Origin: Calothrix membranacea FACHB-236
Lineage (GTDB): Bacteria; Cyanobacteriota; Cyanobacteriia; Cyanobacteriales; Nostocaceae
Length of the DNA: 64,000 bases
Assembly (NCBI RefSeq): GCF_014696315.1
Contig: NZ_JACJPX010000018.1
Location: 51,738 to 115,737 of the forward strand
Reading direction: 5' to 3'
Of the stretch, positions 55,158 to 63,900 are shown in pieces; positions within the stretch are counted from its first letter, which is position 1, and each line of letters opens with the position of its first letter. A program made the position numbers and the translations under genes. Below the pieces are notes generated by a model. The model was not told the DNA's origin and did no database searches. It was given only the letters and a program-made list of their open reading frames with translations.

Positions 55158-55895
55158 ATGCCTCGTGTTTCTTCAAATCACCTGGGGGAGTCGGGAAAGC
55201 CCCCTTCCGCGTCCTCGGTTCGGCCTAGCAATACCTCCCGTCCGGGCTGGTCCGAGATTATCGTCGGACTCATCGTCTATTTAATCATAGGGTTCGGCGG
55301 CGTTTCGCTGTTCAAGCAACTCGGTCTTGACCCCGTGGTCCACGGACTGATCTTGACTGCATGGACCGGCGTCGCCACCCTCATCGCGTTCACGGCAGCC
55401 GCGCGGCTGCGGATCCGTTCCCTGAGTGCCTTCGGTGTACGCCGAACCTCCAGTCGCTGGCTTCTGACCAGTGTTGGCGTAGGGCTGGTTGCCTTTGTAC
55501 TCAAGGGTCTGGCGATCATGGTCTGGATCCAGATCACCGGGGACACGGACAATGTCCAGGATGTTTACGCAGAGGGTGGTCGTGGCGGGTTACTGTCTCT
55601 GGTTTTGTCTACGGTGTTCATCAGCGTCTTCTCACCCTTTGGCGAGGAACTGCTCTACCGGGGCATCGTCACCAACGCGCTGCTGCGCTACGGTCCGTTC
55701 GTTGGGGTCGTGGGCAGCACCTTGATCTTCGCCCTCATGCACGGTATCAATATCGTTTTTCCTGCGGCCATTGTGGCGGGTCTTGCTACCGCTGAGGTCT
55801 TCCGTCGCAGCGGATCGATCTGGCCCGGTCTCGTCGTTCATATTGTTTTCAACCTGCCCACAATTCCGGTGATGGTGTTCGTTGGCATGGGCTAA
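55158..55895 (+). CDS. CPBP-family intramembrane protease 2
   Basis: A 245-aa membrane protein. Motif 1 is PFGEELLYRGIV with Glu163, Glu164 and Arg168; motif 2 is FALMHGIN, and VHIVFNL gives the third. AAAGGAG precedes the ATG. It is GC-rich like the gene before it and similar in organisation, so the pair probably arrived together. It is not closely similar to protease 1, so this is not a recent duplication. Confidence 0.9.
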   Translation: MPRVSSNHLGESGKPPSASSVRPSNTSRPGWSEIIVGLIVYLIIGFGGVSLFKQLGLDPVVHGLILTAWTGVATLIAFTAAARLRIRSLSAFGVRRTSSRWLLTSVGVGLVAFVLKGLAIMVWIQITGDTDNVQDVYAEGGRGGLLSLVLSTVFISVFSPFGEELLYRGIVTNALLRYGPFVGVVGSTLIFALMHGINIVFPAAIVAGLATAEVFRRSGSIWPGLVVHIVFNLPTIPVMVFVGMG

Positions 55896-55923
55896 TAGGA
55901 CGGATCATCTGGAGGTTAAACCA

Positions 55924-56715
55924 ATGGCAATTCTGAAACAATTCGGGATTTTATTTGTATTGGGCAGTGTGGGAATTGTCATGTTCACGATCACGTCTAT
56001 TCCTTTAATCGAGCAACAGTTAGCGAAACAGTCTCCAGAAATACTGGAAAAAGTGCCAACATTGGGGATTTTAATGCTTCTGCAAGGACTACAGTATTCA
56101 ATTCTACTGGCAATCAGCATTCTTATCGGAATTGGTTGTGCCTATCGTGTTGGATTAAGCTCCCATTTGATTGATCATTGGGTGTTTCACACCGCTAAGT
56201 CTCCATCTTTTGCCGTTGAGATGAAGTGGAGCTTGGGTGTGGGTGCAGCGGCGGCGATCGTTCTCTTGTTGCTCGATCAGTTGATGCAACCTGTCCTACC
56301 GGAAGCGCTACGGGCAGCAAATAATACAGAGCCAAGTTGGTTGAATTTGCTCACAGCAATGTTCTATGGCGGCATCACTGAGGAAATTTTGATGCGCTGG
56401 GGTTTAATGTCGCTGCTTGTTTGGATTGCATGGAAAGGGCTAAAACAAGGCGTTACGTTGCCAAGTCAAGGGATTTACCAGGGTGCGATCGTTCTAGCCG
56501 CTTTGGTATTTGGACTACTACACCTGCCAGCGACTGCTGCGATCGTTCCCCTCACTCCAGTTGTGATTATTCGGGCGTTGTTACTGAATGGGATTGCGGG
56601 GATTGCGTTTGGCTGGCTCTTTTGGCAATATTCACTTGAGGCTGCAATGTTAGCCCATATCAGCTTTCATGCCTTTTTCTTTGCTCTTAGCCTAATGCTT
56701 GCAAGATTTGTCTAA
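55924..56715 (+). CDS. CPBP-family intramembrane protease 3
   Basis: A 263-aa membrane protein from ATG 55924 (GGAGG nine bases upstream). Motif 1 is GGITEEILMRWGL (Glu153, Glu154, Arg158), motif 2 is FGLLHLPAT and motif 3 is AHISFHAFFF. The base composition is back to the lower-GC, HIP1-containing style of the genome, so this one looks native while proteases 1 and 2 look acquired. It makes the third CPBP gene in a row. Confidence 0.9.
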   Translation: MAILKQFGILFVLGSVGIVMFTITSIPLIEQQLAKQSPEILEKVPTLGILMLLQGLQYSILLAISILIGIGCAYRVGLSSHLIDHWVFHTAKSPSFAVEMKWSLGVGAAAAIVLLLLDQLMQPVLPEALRAANNTEPSWLNLLTAMFYGGITEEILMRWGLMSLLVWIAWKGLKQGVTLPSQGIYQGAIVLAALVFGLLHLPATAAIVPLTPVVIIRALLLNGIAGIAFGWLFWQYSLEAAMLAHISFHAFFFALSLMLARFV

Positions 56716-56786
56716 GCTTTTTTCTAAAGCGATTTCATGATTATTTCAAGAGAGAACAACCGGACTTGGATTTTAGGAGAAATAGA

Positions 56787-57542
56787 ATGATACTTCAGGA
56801 TAAAGTGGCGTTAGTCACTGGAGGCGCATCGGGAATTGGTCGAGCAACTGCGATCGCATTCGGTGCTGCTGGAGCAAAAGTTGTCTTCTCAGACATACGC
56901 AGTGTAGAAAGTGAAGAAACTGCTGATTTGATTCGCGAGACTGGGGCAGAATGCTTGTTCGTCAAATCAGATGTATCGAGTGAAGCAGATGTTCGGGAAT
57001 TGGTGCAGACAGCGATCGCAACCTACGGCAAACTCGACTGTGCCTTTAACAATGCTGGAATCGATCGGGTTGTTAAACCGCTGCATGAACAATTGATCGA
57101 GGATTTTGACAAGATTCTGTCGGTCAATGCGCGAGGGCTATTCCTCTGTATGAAATATGAAATTCAACAGATGCTAACTCAAGGCTCAGGCGCGATCGTG
57201 AACAATTCATCAACGAATGGTCTCGTTGCGCTTCCAGGGATCTCTCCTTACGTTGCCAGCAAACATGCGGTGATGGGGCTGACGCGATCGGCTGCCCTCG
57301 ATTATGCCAAACAGGGCATTCGGATTAATGCCGTCAATCCTGGTCCCATTGCGACTGACCTAATGGCTCGTAGCGCTGACCAGATGGGCATAACGTTTGA
57401 TGATCTCGGGTCTATGGTTCCGATGGGTCGTATTGGTCAGGCAGCAGAAATTGCTCAAGCGGTTGTGTTTCTCTGCTCTGATGCTGCTAGCTACATCACG
57501 GGACAATCCTTAGCGATCGATGGCGGATATACAGTGAGTTAA
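56787..57542 (+). CDS. Short-chain dehydrogenase/reductase
   Basis: A 251-aa SDR from ATG 56787 (AGGAGAAAT upstream). It has VTGGASGIGRATAIAF, FNNAGIDR, catalytic NNSSTNG and YVASKHAVMG, and ends TGQSLAIDGGYTVS. It resembles glucose 1-dehydrogenase or 2,5-diketogluconate-type reductases; the cofactor preference may be NAD, since the loop after beta-2 has Asp (VFSDI). The next gene is a paralogous SDR fragment. The substrate is unknown. Confidence 0.9.
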   Translation: MILQDKVALVTGGASGIGRATAIAFGAAGAKVVFSDIRSVESEETADLIRETGAECLFVKSDVSSEADVRELVQTAIATYGKLDCAFNNAGIDRVVKPLHEQLIEDFDKILSVNARGLFLCMKYEIQQMLTQGSGAIVNNSSTNGLVALPGISPYVASKHAVMGLTRSAALDYAKQGIRINAVNPGPIATDLMARSADQMGITFDDLGSMVPMGRIGQAAEIAQAVVFLCSDAASYITGQSLAIDGGYTVS

Positions 57543-57558
57543 TTCAAGGAGAGATTCT

Positions 57559-57696
57559 ATGTCAACTTTTGTCTTAGTTCATGGCTCCTGGCATGATGGT
57601 TCTGCGTGGAAAGCGGTCATCGACCATCTAGAAACCAAAGGACATCACACTTTTGCTCCGACGATCGCTGGACAGTTGAAGAATTTGACAGCATGA
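57559..57696 (+). pseudogene. Alpha/beta hydrolase N-terminal stub
   Basis: ATG 57559 (AGGAGAG upstream) opens [20 protein letters not shown] and reaches APTIAGQ before losing homology and stopping at 57696. The HGSWHDG oxyanion segment is typical of small alpha/beta hydrolases of the salicylate-esterase/hydroxynitrile-lyase type. The nucleophile and the rest are missing. Its 3' end is fused to an SDR gene fragment in a different frame. Confidence 0.75.
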
Positions 57697-58139
57697 TGGC
57701 ACCTAACCTACGGGGTGTGTTCTTGTGCATGAAATATGAAATCCAACAGATGCTGACTCAAGGAGCAGGGGTCATCATCAACACCTGTTCATCAGCGGGA
57801 TCGATCGGAGTGCCTGGAGCTGGCTCTTATACTGCAAGCAAACATGGTGTGATGGGACTGACCCGTTCGGCTGCGCTCGATTATGCCAAGCAAGGGATTC
57901 GGATTAATGCAGTCAATCCTGGCTATGTTCGCAACACAGAAATCGTGACTCCTGAGATCCTTCAAGAGATGGGTATGACCTTAGAGCAGTTTGAGTCGAT
58001 GGCATCGTCGAGCATCCCGATGGGGCGTATGGCTCAACCTGAAGAAATTGCTGCAACGGTTGTGTTCTTATGTTCTGATGCTGCGAGCTATATCACAGGG
58101 CAACCCTTAGCCATCGATGGTGGACTCACAGTGAATTGA
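57655..58139 (+). pseudogene. SDR gene lacking its N-terminal half
   Basis: In the frame open to 58139, homology begins at [20 protein letters not shown] and continues through [30 protein letters not shown] and [14 protein letters not shown]. Catalytic Ser, Tyr and Lys are present, but the NAD-binding half is missing and replaced by the hydrolase stub. It is clearly a paralogue of the SDR at 56787-57542. With no proper start it is unlikely to make an active enzyme. Confidence 0.75.
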
Positions 58140-58211
58140 GCCATCAACAAATCAAATCACAATGGTTCCTTGAAGTGAGGGTCAACTTTACAATTTTAAG
58201 TGGTAGATAAA

Positions 58212-58499
58212 ATGATTAAGTGCAAAGATTTTGCGCCTCGGATTACTAAACGGGGACCTTTCGGCGGACCTTCTGAGTATGAATCCTTCTCTGAGGTTGT
58301 TAGTGCTGTCAATCAGTGGATCGAAAGTAAAACAATACAGGTAATCAATGTTGAAACTGTTGTTTTACCAGATCGGATAGAAGGCACAAGTGATGGTGTC
58401 TACGGAGTGACGGTCAGTAATGGTTTCTACCCAGTGATGATCAGCCAGGGCGTTACAGTCAATTGCTTTCAATGTGTGCGTGTGTGGTACAGAGAATAA
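58212..58499 (+). CDS. Conserved hypothetical small protein
   Basis: A 95-aa protein from ATG 58212; an in-frame GTG at 58200 would add four residues. The sequence MIKCKDFAPRITKRGPFG, FSEVVSAVNQWIE and VRVWYRE looks conserved and soluble, and I recall similar short proteins in other cyanobacteria. No function or known domain can be assigned. It is followed 20 bp later by the membrane protein gene. Confidence 0.6.
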   Translation: MIKCKDFAPRITKRGPFGGPSEYESFSEVVSAVNQWIESKTIQVINVETVVLPDRIEGTSDGVYGVTVSNGFYPVMISQGVTVNCFQCVRVWYRE

Positions 58500-58519
58500 G
58501 CTTCACCGGAGAAGAAATA

Positions 58520-58897
58520 ATGAAACGATTTACCTTGTTTACTTTTCTTTACCTTGCGCTCGGAGTTTGCCTGAGTGCGATCGCACTTGGATACCCAAAC
58601 CTGTCTTCGGGTCTTCAAAGAAGCTTGTTCATCAGTGCAGGAACCTCCTACATTTTTTGTCTCCTCAGCACCTTCCCATTTTGGCGCGAGAGGACGATCC
58701 GCTTCTATCGCAGACGGAATTCATCGGTAATTCTACCCTGGTTGGTGATTGGATTCTATATTGTTTGGATGATCTGGGAGATTCAGAGTCAGAACTGGAC
58801 GATGGAAGCCATTTTAGGAGCGTTTTGGCGGCTAATAGTTGTTTTACCGTTTGTAGAACTCATTGTGATTACATGGCAAGTGAATTCTGAGCATTAG
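58520..58897 (+). CDS. Hypothetical small membrane protein
   Basis: A 125-aa protein from ATG 58520 (GGAGAAG upstream). There are four hydrophobic segments (about 3-25, 35-55, 69-88 and 98-118) separated by a basic loop RERTIRFYRRR. No family was recognised. It is probably in one unit with the preceding small gene. Confidence 0.6.
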   Translation: MKRFTLFTFLYLALGVCLSAIALGYPNLSSGLQRSLFISAGTSYIFCLLSTFPFWRERTIRFYRRRNSSVILPWLVIGFYIVWMIWEIQSQNWTMEAILGAFWRLIVVLPFVELIVITWQVNSEH

Positions 58898-58978
58898 TGT
58901 CTAAATCGGATGCTGCCGAAACAAACTCGTTTCAGCAACGCGAGATAGAGTCAAACATACTACACAAGGAACACCATC

Positions 58979-59272
58979 AATAAGCCCCAGTTTTTTGTCA
59001 CCCCTGGCTATGGGGAATCTGGGCTGGAGTTTTTGCGGAACTCAGGCGGTACGGGCTTTTGGCATGAAACATATTTTATGCGTGGAGGGATGGAAGCAGT
59101 CTATGACGACATGAAAACGTCAGTCAGCTTTCTTCGTTTTGCTCCGGTCAAAGTGGCACGCGGAGCGATGTTCTCAGCCCGCGAGCGGCTGAACGTTGAG
59201 GGCAAGGCGAGTATTGCATCGGCAGTTGACAAAGAGGAATTTTACGATGGAAGTGAATACTTCAGACAGTAA
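58979..59272 (+). pseudogene. Fragment of a DUF4188/monooxygenase-like protein
   Basis: The frame has no start codon but encodes PQFFVTPGYGESGLEFLRNS, GTGFWHETYFMRGGMEAVYD and LRFAPVKVARGAMFSARER. The WHETY and GGMEAVYDDM segment matches the C-terminal half of the heme-free monooxygenase-like DUF4188 family as I recall it. The N-terminal half is missing, so it is a remnant. Confidence 0.55.
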
Positions 59273-59402
59273 AGTCCAGCAGATTTCGGCACTTAGCTCC
59301 GGCGGGTTTGCAATCTTTACAAGTGGATCGACTCTGAACTGGCAATACCCGCGCAATTGTTGAGAAAAAGCGGCTTACGAATTGAACAAAGGAGAAATTC
59401 AG

Positions 59403-59801
59403 ATGTCAGACAAAAATAAAGCAATCTTAGAAGCGGCAAACGCAGCGATCGCTGAAGGCAACAATGAAGGATTCTTGTCGTTCTGCGCCGACGACACAAA
59501 ATGGACGTTTGTAGGCGACAAGACCCTTGAAGGAAAAGAAGCCGTTCGCCAATGGATGGTAACGACATACATAGAGCCGCCAAATTTTATGGTTGCTAAC
59601 TTAATCGCTGAGGGTGATTTCGTCACGGCACTCGGCGACATAACAATGAAGGACGAAGACGGGAAGGCGGCTCATTACTCGTACTGCGACATCTGGCGCT
59701 TTCGCGATGGTCAGATGGTCGAATTAAGGGCTTTCGTCATCAAAACCAAGGTCAAGGATGAAACTAGCGGCTCATCGGCGCGGGCTGATTCGATGCGATA
59801 G
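59403..59801 (+). CDS. NTF2/SnoaL-like protein
   Basis: A 132-aa protein from ATG 59403 (GGAGAA upstream). The helix MSDKNKAILEAANAAIAEGN is followed by GFLSFCADDTKWTFVGDKTL, GKEAVRQWM and YSYCDIWRFRDGQMVELRAF, the pattern of ketosteroid-isomerase-like (NTF2 fold) proteins. It may bind or isomerise a small molecule; the role is unknown. It ends in a GC-rich palindromic repeat. Confidence 0.78.
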   Translation: MSDKNKAILEAANAAIAEGNNEGFLSFCADDTKWTFVGDKTLEGKEAVRQWMVTTYIEPPNFMVANLIAEGDFVTALGDITMKDEDGKAAHYSYCDIWRFRDGQMVELRAFVIKTKVKDETSGSSARADSMR

Positions 59802-59836
59802 CGAAGCGCTGCTGCGAAGCGCAGATCGCAATCTGG
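59797..59836. repeat. GC-rich palindromic dispersed repeat
   Basis: GCGATAGCGAAGCGC and GCGAAGCGCAGATCGC give a GCGAT...ATCGC bounded inverted repeat overlapping the end of the NTF2-like gene. It is the kind of small element that sits in HIP1-like sites. Confidence 0.55.
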
Positions 59837-60149
59837 AGGCGAATCGCTTCTAAATGGTTAATCAAAATTAGTTACGTATAAGCGAAGCAACTAGCAAGTG
59901 TCGATCAAAGTTGGCAAAGCGTAGTTCAGTCTCTTGAGAAGGTGCTGAAAGAATTTGATCAAAACAATGTAAGTATGTCCAGGTACAAGGGCCTTCTTTC
60001 TCGGCTTTTGAGACTTATTTCTTCAGCCCCAAGTTTTTCCTATTGCCTCTTGATTCTTGCCCGCCAATGCAAATCAATTCTAAAATCAAAGTGGACTGCA
60101 AGATAAAATCCAATAAACATCTGAAAAACTATTAGTATCATCATTAAAC
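59837..60149. other. Intergenic upstream of the aldehyde oxidoreductase operon
   Basis: No gene is present; the region is probably the promoter for 60150-63863. I cannot identify a -10/-35 or a known operator. Confidence 0.35.
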
Positions 60150-60698
60150 ATGGAAGAAAAGTTTTTAGCTCCACTAACTTCAAACTCTCTTACTCAAAAG
60201 TTGCAAATATTTTCTTCCGAAGAAGTAGAATTATCGCTGAACATCAATAATATCTCCTACTCAGTAAAACTAGAACCTCGCGTTACTTTACTGGATGCAC
60301 TCCGAGAGAAGCTGGGTTTGATGGGCACTAAAAAAGCTTGCGATCGTGGTGAATGTGGAGCATGTACTATTCTAGTCAATGGTCGCCGAATTAACTCCTG
60401 TATGACTCTAGCAGTAATGCATATCGACGCTGAAATTACCACAATTGAGGGATTAGCGCAAGATGGCAAACTCCACCCCATGCAAACAGCCTTTATCACC
60501 CATGATGCTTTTCAATGTGGTTACTGCACATCAGGTCAAATTGTATCAGCCGTAGGGATGATATTAGAAGAACCACCAAAATCTGAGGCAGAAATTCGAG
60601 AAAAAATGAGTGGAAACATTTGCCGTTGTGGAGCATATCCAAATATTATTGCGGCGATTCGGGATGTGCTAGAGGAAATGGAAAATGCAGCCATTTAG
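60150..60698 (+). CDS. paoA: Molybdenum aldehyde oxidoreductase, [2Fe-2S] subunit
   Basis: A 182-aa protein. The first cluster is bound by Cys64, Cys69, Cys72 and Cys84 (CDRGECGACTILVNG), the second by Cys123, Cys126, Cys158 and Cys160 (CGYCTSGQ, ICRCGAYPN). It passes electrons from the molybdenum site to FAD in the xanthine oxidase family. No Tat signal is seen, so unlike E. coli PaoA it is probably cytoplasmic. It overlaps the FAD subunit gene by 14 nt. Confidence 0.92.
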   Translation: MEEKFLAPLTSNSLTQKLQIFSSEEVELSLNINNISYSVKLEPRVTLLDALREKLGLMGTKKACDRGECGACTILVNGRRINSCMTLAVMHIDAEITTIEGLAQDGKLHPMQTAFITHDAFQCGYCTSGQIVSAVGMILEEPPKSEAEIREKMSGNICRCGAYPNIIAAIRDVLEEMENAAI

Positions 60699-61662
60699 TT
60701 ATGCTAAAGTTACTTCACAAGATGCTGCGTTCGCTACAGTTGCACAAGACGAAACTGCTGCATTTATCGCTGGTGGCACGGATTTACTGGGATTAATGAA
60801 AGATGGAGTCCAAACAGCGAATATATTAATTGATATTAATAATTTGCCCTTAACAGATATTGTATCTCTTGCGAATGGAATCCGTATTGGTGCAATCTCT
60901 CGGATGAGTGATGTGGCTTTTCATCCCAAAATTCAGGAATGTTATCCAGTAATTAGCCAAGCATTGTTACAAAGTGCTTCACCGCAACTACGAAATATGG
61001 CAACAGTGGGCGGTAATTTACTACAACGAGTCCGTTGTGGCTACTTTCGCGATCCGGTTTTTCCTTGTAATAAGCGCACCCCAGGTTTAGGTTGTGCCGC
61101 AATTACAGGCTACAATCGAATGCACGCTATTTTCGGAGCAAGTGAACATTGTATTGCCGTTCATCCTTCCGATTTAGCTGTAGCATTAACGGCATTAGAT
61201 GCGATGATTTACATCCAAGGGGTAGAAAAAGAACGTCAAATTTCAATTCATGATTTTTATCTCTTACCAGGTGATACACCAGAAAAAGAAACTGTATTAC
61301 AGCCTGGAGAATTAATCGTTGCTATTGAAGTTCCAAATTCTGTATCTAAGTCCTATTATTTAAAAGTTAGAGATCGGGCTTCCTACCAATTTGCTCTTGT
61401 TTCTGTAGCTATTGCCGTAGAGTTAGAACAGGACATAATTCAATCAGCACGAATCGCTTTTGGTGGGGTAGCACCCAAACCTTGGCGTGCAAGGGATGCT
61501 GAGGAATTTCTTAAAGGTAAAGCGATTAACGAAGCTACCTTGAAAGCCGCAGGAGAAGCAGCTGTTAAAGAAGCAGAACCGCAAACACATAATGAATTCA
61601 AAATTGAATTAGTCAAAGGCGCTTTGGTACGTGCGCTTTCAGTTGTGACAGCAAAATTATGA
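60685..61662 (+). CDS. paoB: Molybdenum aldehyde oxidoreductase, FAD subunit
   Basis: A 325-aa protein. The FAD motif AAFIAGGTDLLGLMKDGV, ATVGGNLLQR and a CO dehydrogenase-type C-terminal domain are present. An insertion with Cys residues (RCGYFRDPVFPCNKRTPGLG then C) matches the extra [4Fe-4S]-binding loop of PaoB/YagS. This places it in the aldehyde oxidoreductase PaoABC group rather than xanthine dehydrogenase. It is coupled at both ends (14-nt and 4-nt overlaps). Confidence 0.92.
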   Translation: MQPFSYAKVTSQDAAFATVAQDETAAFIAGGTDLLGLMKDGVQTANILIDINNLPLTDIVSLANGIRIGAISRMSDVAFHPKIQECYPVISQALLQSASPQLRNMATVGGNLLQRVRCGYFRDPVFPCNKRTPGLGCAAITGYNRMHAIFGASEHCIAVHPSDLAVALTALDAMIYIQGVEKERQISIHDFYLLPGDTPEKETVLQPGELIVAIEVPNSVSKSYYLKVRDRASYQFALVSVAIAVELEQDIIQSARIAFGGVAPKPWRARDAEEFLKGKAINEATLKAAGEAAVKEAEPQTHNEFKIELVKGALVRALSVVTAKL

Positions 61663-63863
61663 CTAAAATTATCGGTAAACCATTTGATCGCGTTGATGGT
61701 AAACTCAAAGTTACCGGAGAAGCACCCTATACAGCCGATGTTGCTATAGAAAATTTAACTTATGGAGTGATTTTTCAAAGTGCGATCGCCAACGGTAAAA
61801 TTATCCAAATAGATACATCCGTCGCCGCAGTTGTTCCTGGTGTGATAGATATCATTACTTACCAACAAACTCCATCTCTGATAAAAATCCCCTTGTTTTC
61901 GCCTCCGCAACCTCAGCCACCCGCAAAAGACGATAACATTTACTACGATGGTCAACATTTGGGGATTGTAATTGCCCAAACTTTAGAACAAGCCGAAACC
62001 GCCGCCTCCTTAGTTAAAATTATCTACGAAGAAGCACCGCCTACAGTCACAATGGCAGATGCAGAGATATTTGAACCCGAATCAATATTTTTTGGCATGA
62101 TGCCAGGTAAAATCACCAGAGGGGATGTTGAAGCTGCAAAAGCACAAGCGGATGTCCTGGTGGAGCAGATTTATACCACACCAATGGAACATCATCATCC
62201 CCTTGAACCTTCTGCAACGATCGCAATCTGGGAAGGAGATAATTTGACGCTGTATGAAACTACTCAAGGCATTTCAGCAACCCAAAAAGCGATCGCATCT
62301 GTTCTGAATATTCCTCAAGAAAATGTCCGTGTGGTCTCTAAATATTTAGGCGGAGGATTTGGTTGTAAGGCATTGTTGCGATCGCATACTATTTTAGCTG
62401 CGATCGCATCTCGTCAAGTAAAACGCCCTGTAAAAGTTGTGCTAACGCGATCGCAAATGTACACTGCTTGCGGACACAGATCCCAAACTCAGCAGCAGCT
62501 AACGCTAGGTGCAACCACCGAAGGTAAACTAACCGTTATTCATCACATTGGCACATCCTTAACATCGCTATATGATGACTTTGTAGAACCAGTTGGTGCA
62601 GCAACAATAATGATGTACGCCTGTCCAAATCTGGAGATTAAATACCGTCTAGCACGTATCAACACTGCCACACCAACTTTTATGCGTGGCCCAGGAGAAG
62701 CGACAGGGATGTTTGCCCTAGAGTCAGCAATGGATGAACTAGCATACACCTTAAATATTGACCCAATTGAACTAAGACTAAAAAATCATGCAGATATCGA
62801 TCCCCACAAAGGATTACCTTGGTCAAGTAAATTCCTCAAAGAATGTTACCAGAAAGGGGGAGAAATTTTTGGTTGGTTCCAACGCAACCCAATTCCCCGT
62901 TCCATGCGAGATGGTTATTTCCTAATTGGTTGGGGAATGGCTAGTGCGACATTTCCCACTAATGTTGGAACTGCATCAGTCAAAGTAGAAATTTTTGCCA
63001 GTGGAGAGGTGCGGCTACAAAGTGGAACCCAAGATATTGGTACAGGTACTTATACAGTGATGACGCAGGTAGCTGCTGAGGTATTAGGCTTACCAGTGCA
63101 GTTTGAACTAGGTGATAGCAATTTTCCGAAAGCGCCCATTACGGGTAACTCAATTACAGTTGCTAGTGTTTCCCCGGCGGTGTATAAAGCTGCGATCGCT
63201 GCACGGGATAGAATCATCCAAATGGCGAGCAAAGATCCAAATTCTCCACTTTATCAATCTCAAGCAGAAGATATTACCGTCGAGTCAGGGCAGATATTTT
63301 TAAAACATGATCATTCCAGAAGAGACAGCTACACCGATATTCTGCGCCGTCACAAATTAGAAAGTTTAGAAGTTACAGAGCAAACCTCACCCAGCCTTGA
63401 GGGTAAGCAATACGCCAAACATTCATTTGGTGCAATCTTTGTGGAAGTAGCAGTCGATGAACTGTTGGAAGAAATCAAAGTTAGACGTTGCGTAGGAGTT
63501 TATGATGCAGGACGAATTCTCAACTTCAAGACAGCGCGAAGTCAGGTTATCGGCGGGATTACATGGGGAATCGGTATGGCGCTGATGGAGAAAACTGTAA
63601 TGGATACAAATCAGGGCAGAATAGTTAATGCTAACCTTTCTGATTACCTGATTCCCGTTCATGCAGATATTCCAAATATAGAAGTACAATTTATTGGGGA
63701 ACCAGATCCTTATGTGAATACTTTAGGGACAAAAAGCTTGGGTGAACTTCCGATTGTTGGGGTAGCAGCAGCTATATCTAATGCAGTGTATCATGCCACA
63801 GGTAAACGGATTCGTGACTTACCAATTACACTAGACAAGTTGTCTGAATCCATAATTGATTAG
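61659..63863 (+). CDS. paoC: Molybdenum aldehyde oxidoreductase, molybdopterin subunit
   Basis: A 734-aa catalytic subunit. Features are RVDGKLKVTGEAPYTADV at the N-terminus, LGGGFGCK and MRGPGEATGMFALE for cofactor binding, GTQDIGTGTYTVMTQVAAE, and the catalytic Glu in SLGELPIVGVAAAI. PaoABC oxidises a wide range of aldehydes to acids using a molybdenum-MCD cofactor. No chaperone gene (PaoD/XdhC) is visible in the window. It is likely a detoxification enzyme for aldehydes. Confidence 0.93.
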   Translation: MTKIIGKPFDRVDGKLKVTGEAPYTADVAIENLTYGVIFQSAIANGKIIQIDTSVAAVVPGVIDIITYQQTPSLIKIPLFSPPQPQPPAKDDNIYYDGQHLGIVIAQTLEQAETAASLVKIIYEEAPPTVTMADAEIFEPESIFFGMMPGKITRGDVEAAKAQADVLVEQIYTTPMEHHHPLEPSATIAIWEGDNLTLYETTQGISATQKAIASVLNIPQENVRVVSKYLGGGFGCKALLRSHTILAAIASRQVKRPVKVVLTRSQMYTACGHRSQTQQQLTLGATTEGKLTVIHHIGTSLTSLYDDFVEPVGAATIMMYACPNLEIKYRLARINTATPTFMRGPGEATGMFALESAMDELAYTLNIDPIELRLKNHADIDPHKGLPWSSKFLKECYQKGGEIFGWFQRNPIPRSMRDGYFLIGWGMASATFPTNVGTASVKVEIFASGEVRLQSGTQDIGTGTYTVMTQVAAEVLGLPVQFELGDSNFPKAPITGNSITVASVSPAVYKAAIAARDRIIQMASKDPNSPLYQSQAEDITVESGQIFLKHDHSRRDSYTDILRRHKLESLEVTEQTSPSLEGKQYAKHSFGAIFVEVAVDELLEEIKVRRCVGVYDAGRILNFKTARSQVIGGITWGIGMALMEKTVMDTNQGRIVNANLSDYLIPVHADIPNIEVQFIGEPDPYVNTLGTKSLGELPIVGVAAAISNAVYHATGKRIRDLPITLDKLSESIID

Positions 63864-63900
63864 AATTTCTTAGATTATTAAAAAATATTATTGACTAAAC

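Noticed and set aside
54553..55841. Several long opposite-strand and alternate-frame ORFs over the CPBP genes
   Set aside because: High GC makes spurious long frames; none has family motifs, while the plus-strand frames have clear CPBP motifs.
53613..56715. Phage-defence (Abi) interpretation of the CPBP genes
   Set aside because: The Abi name is historical for this family; no defence partner genes or toxin-like genes are nearby, so a defence role is not supported.
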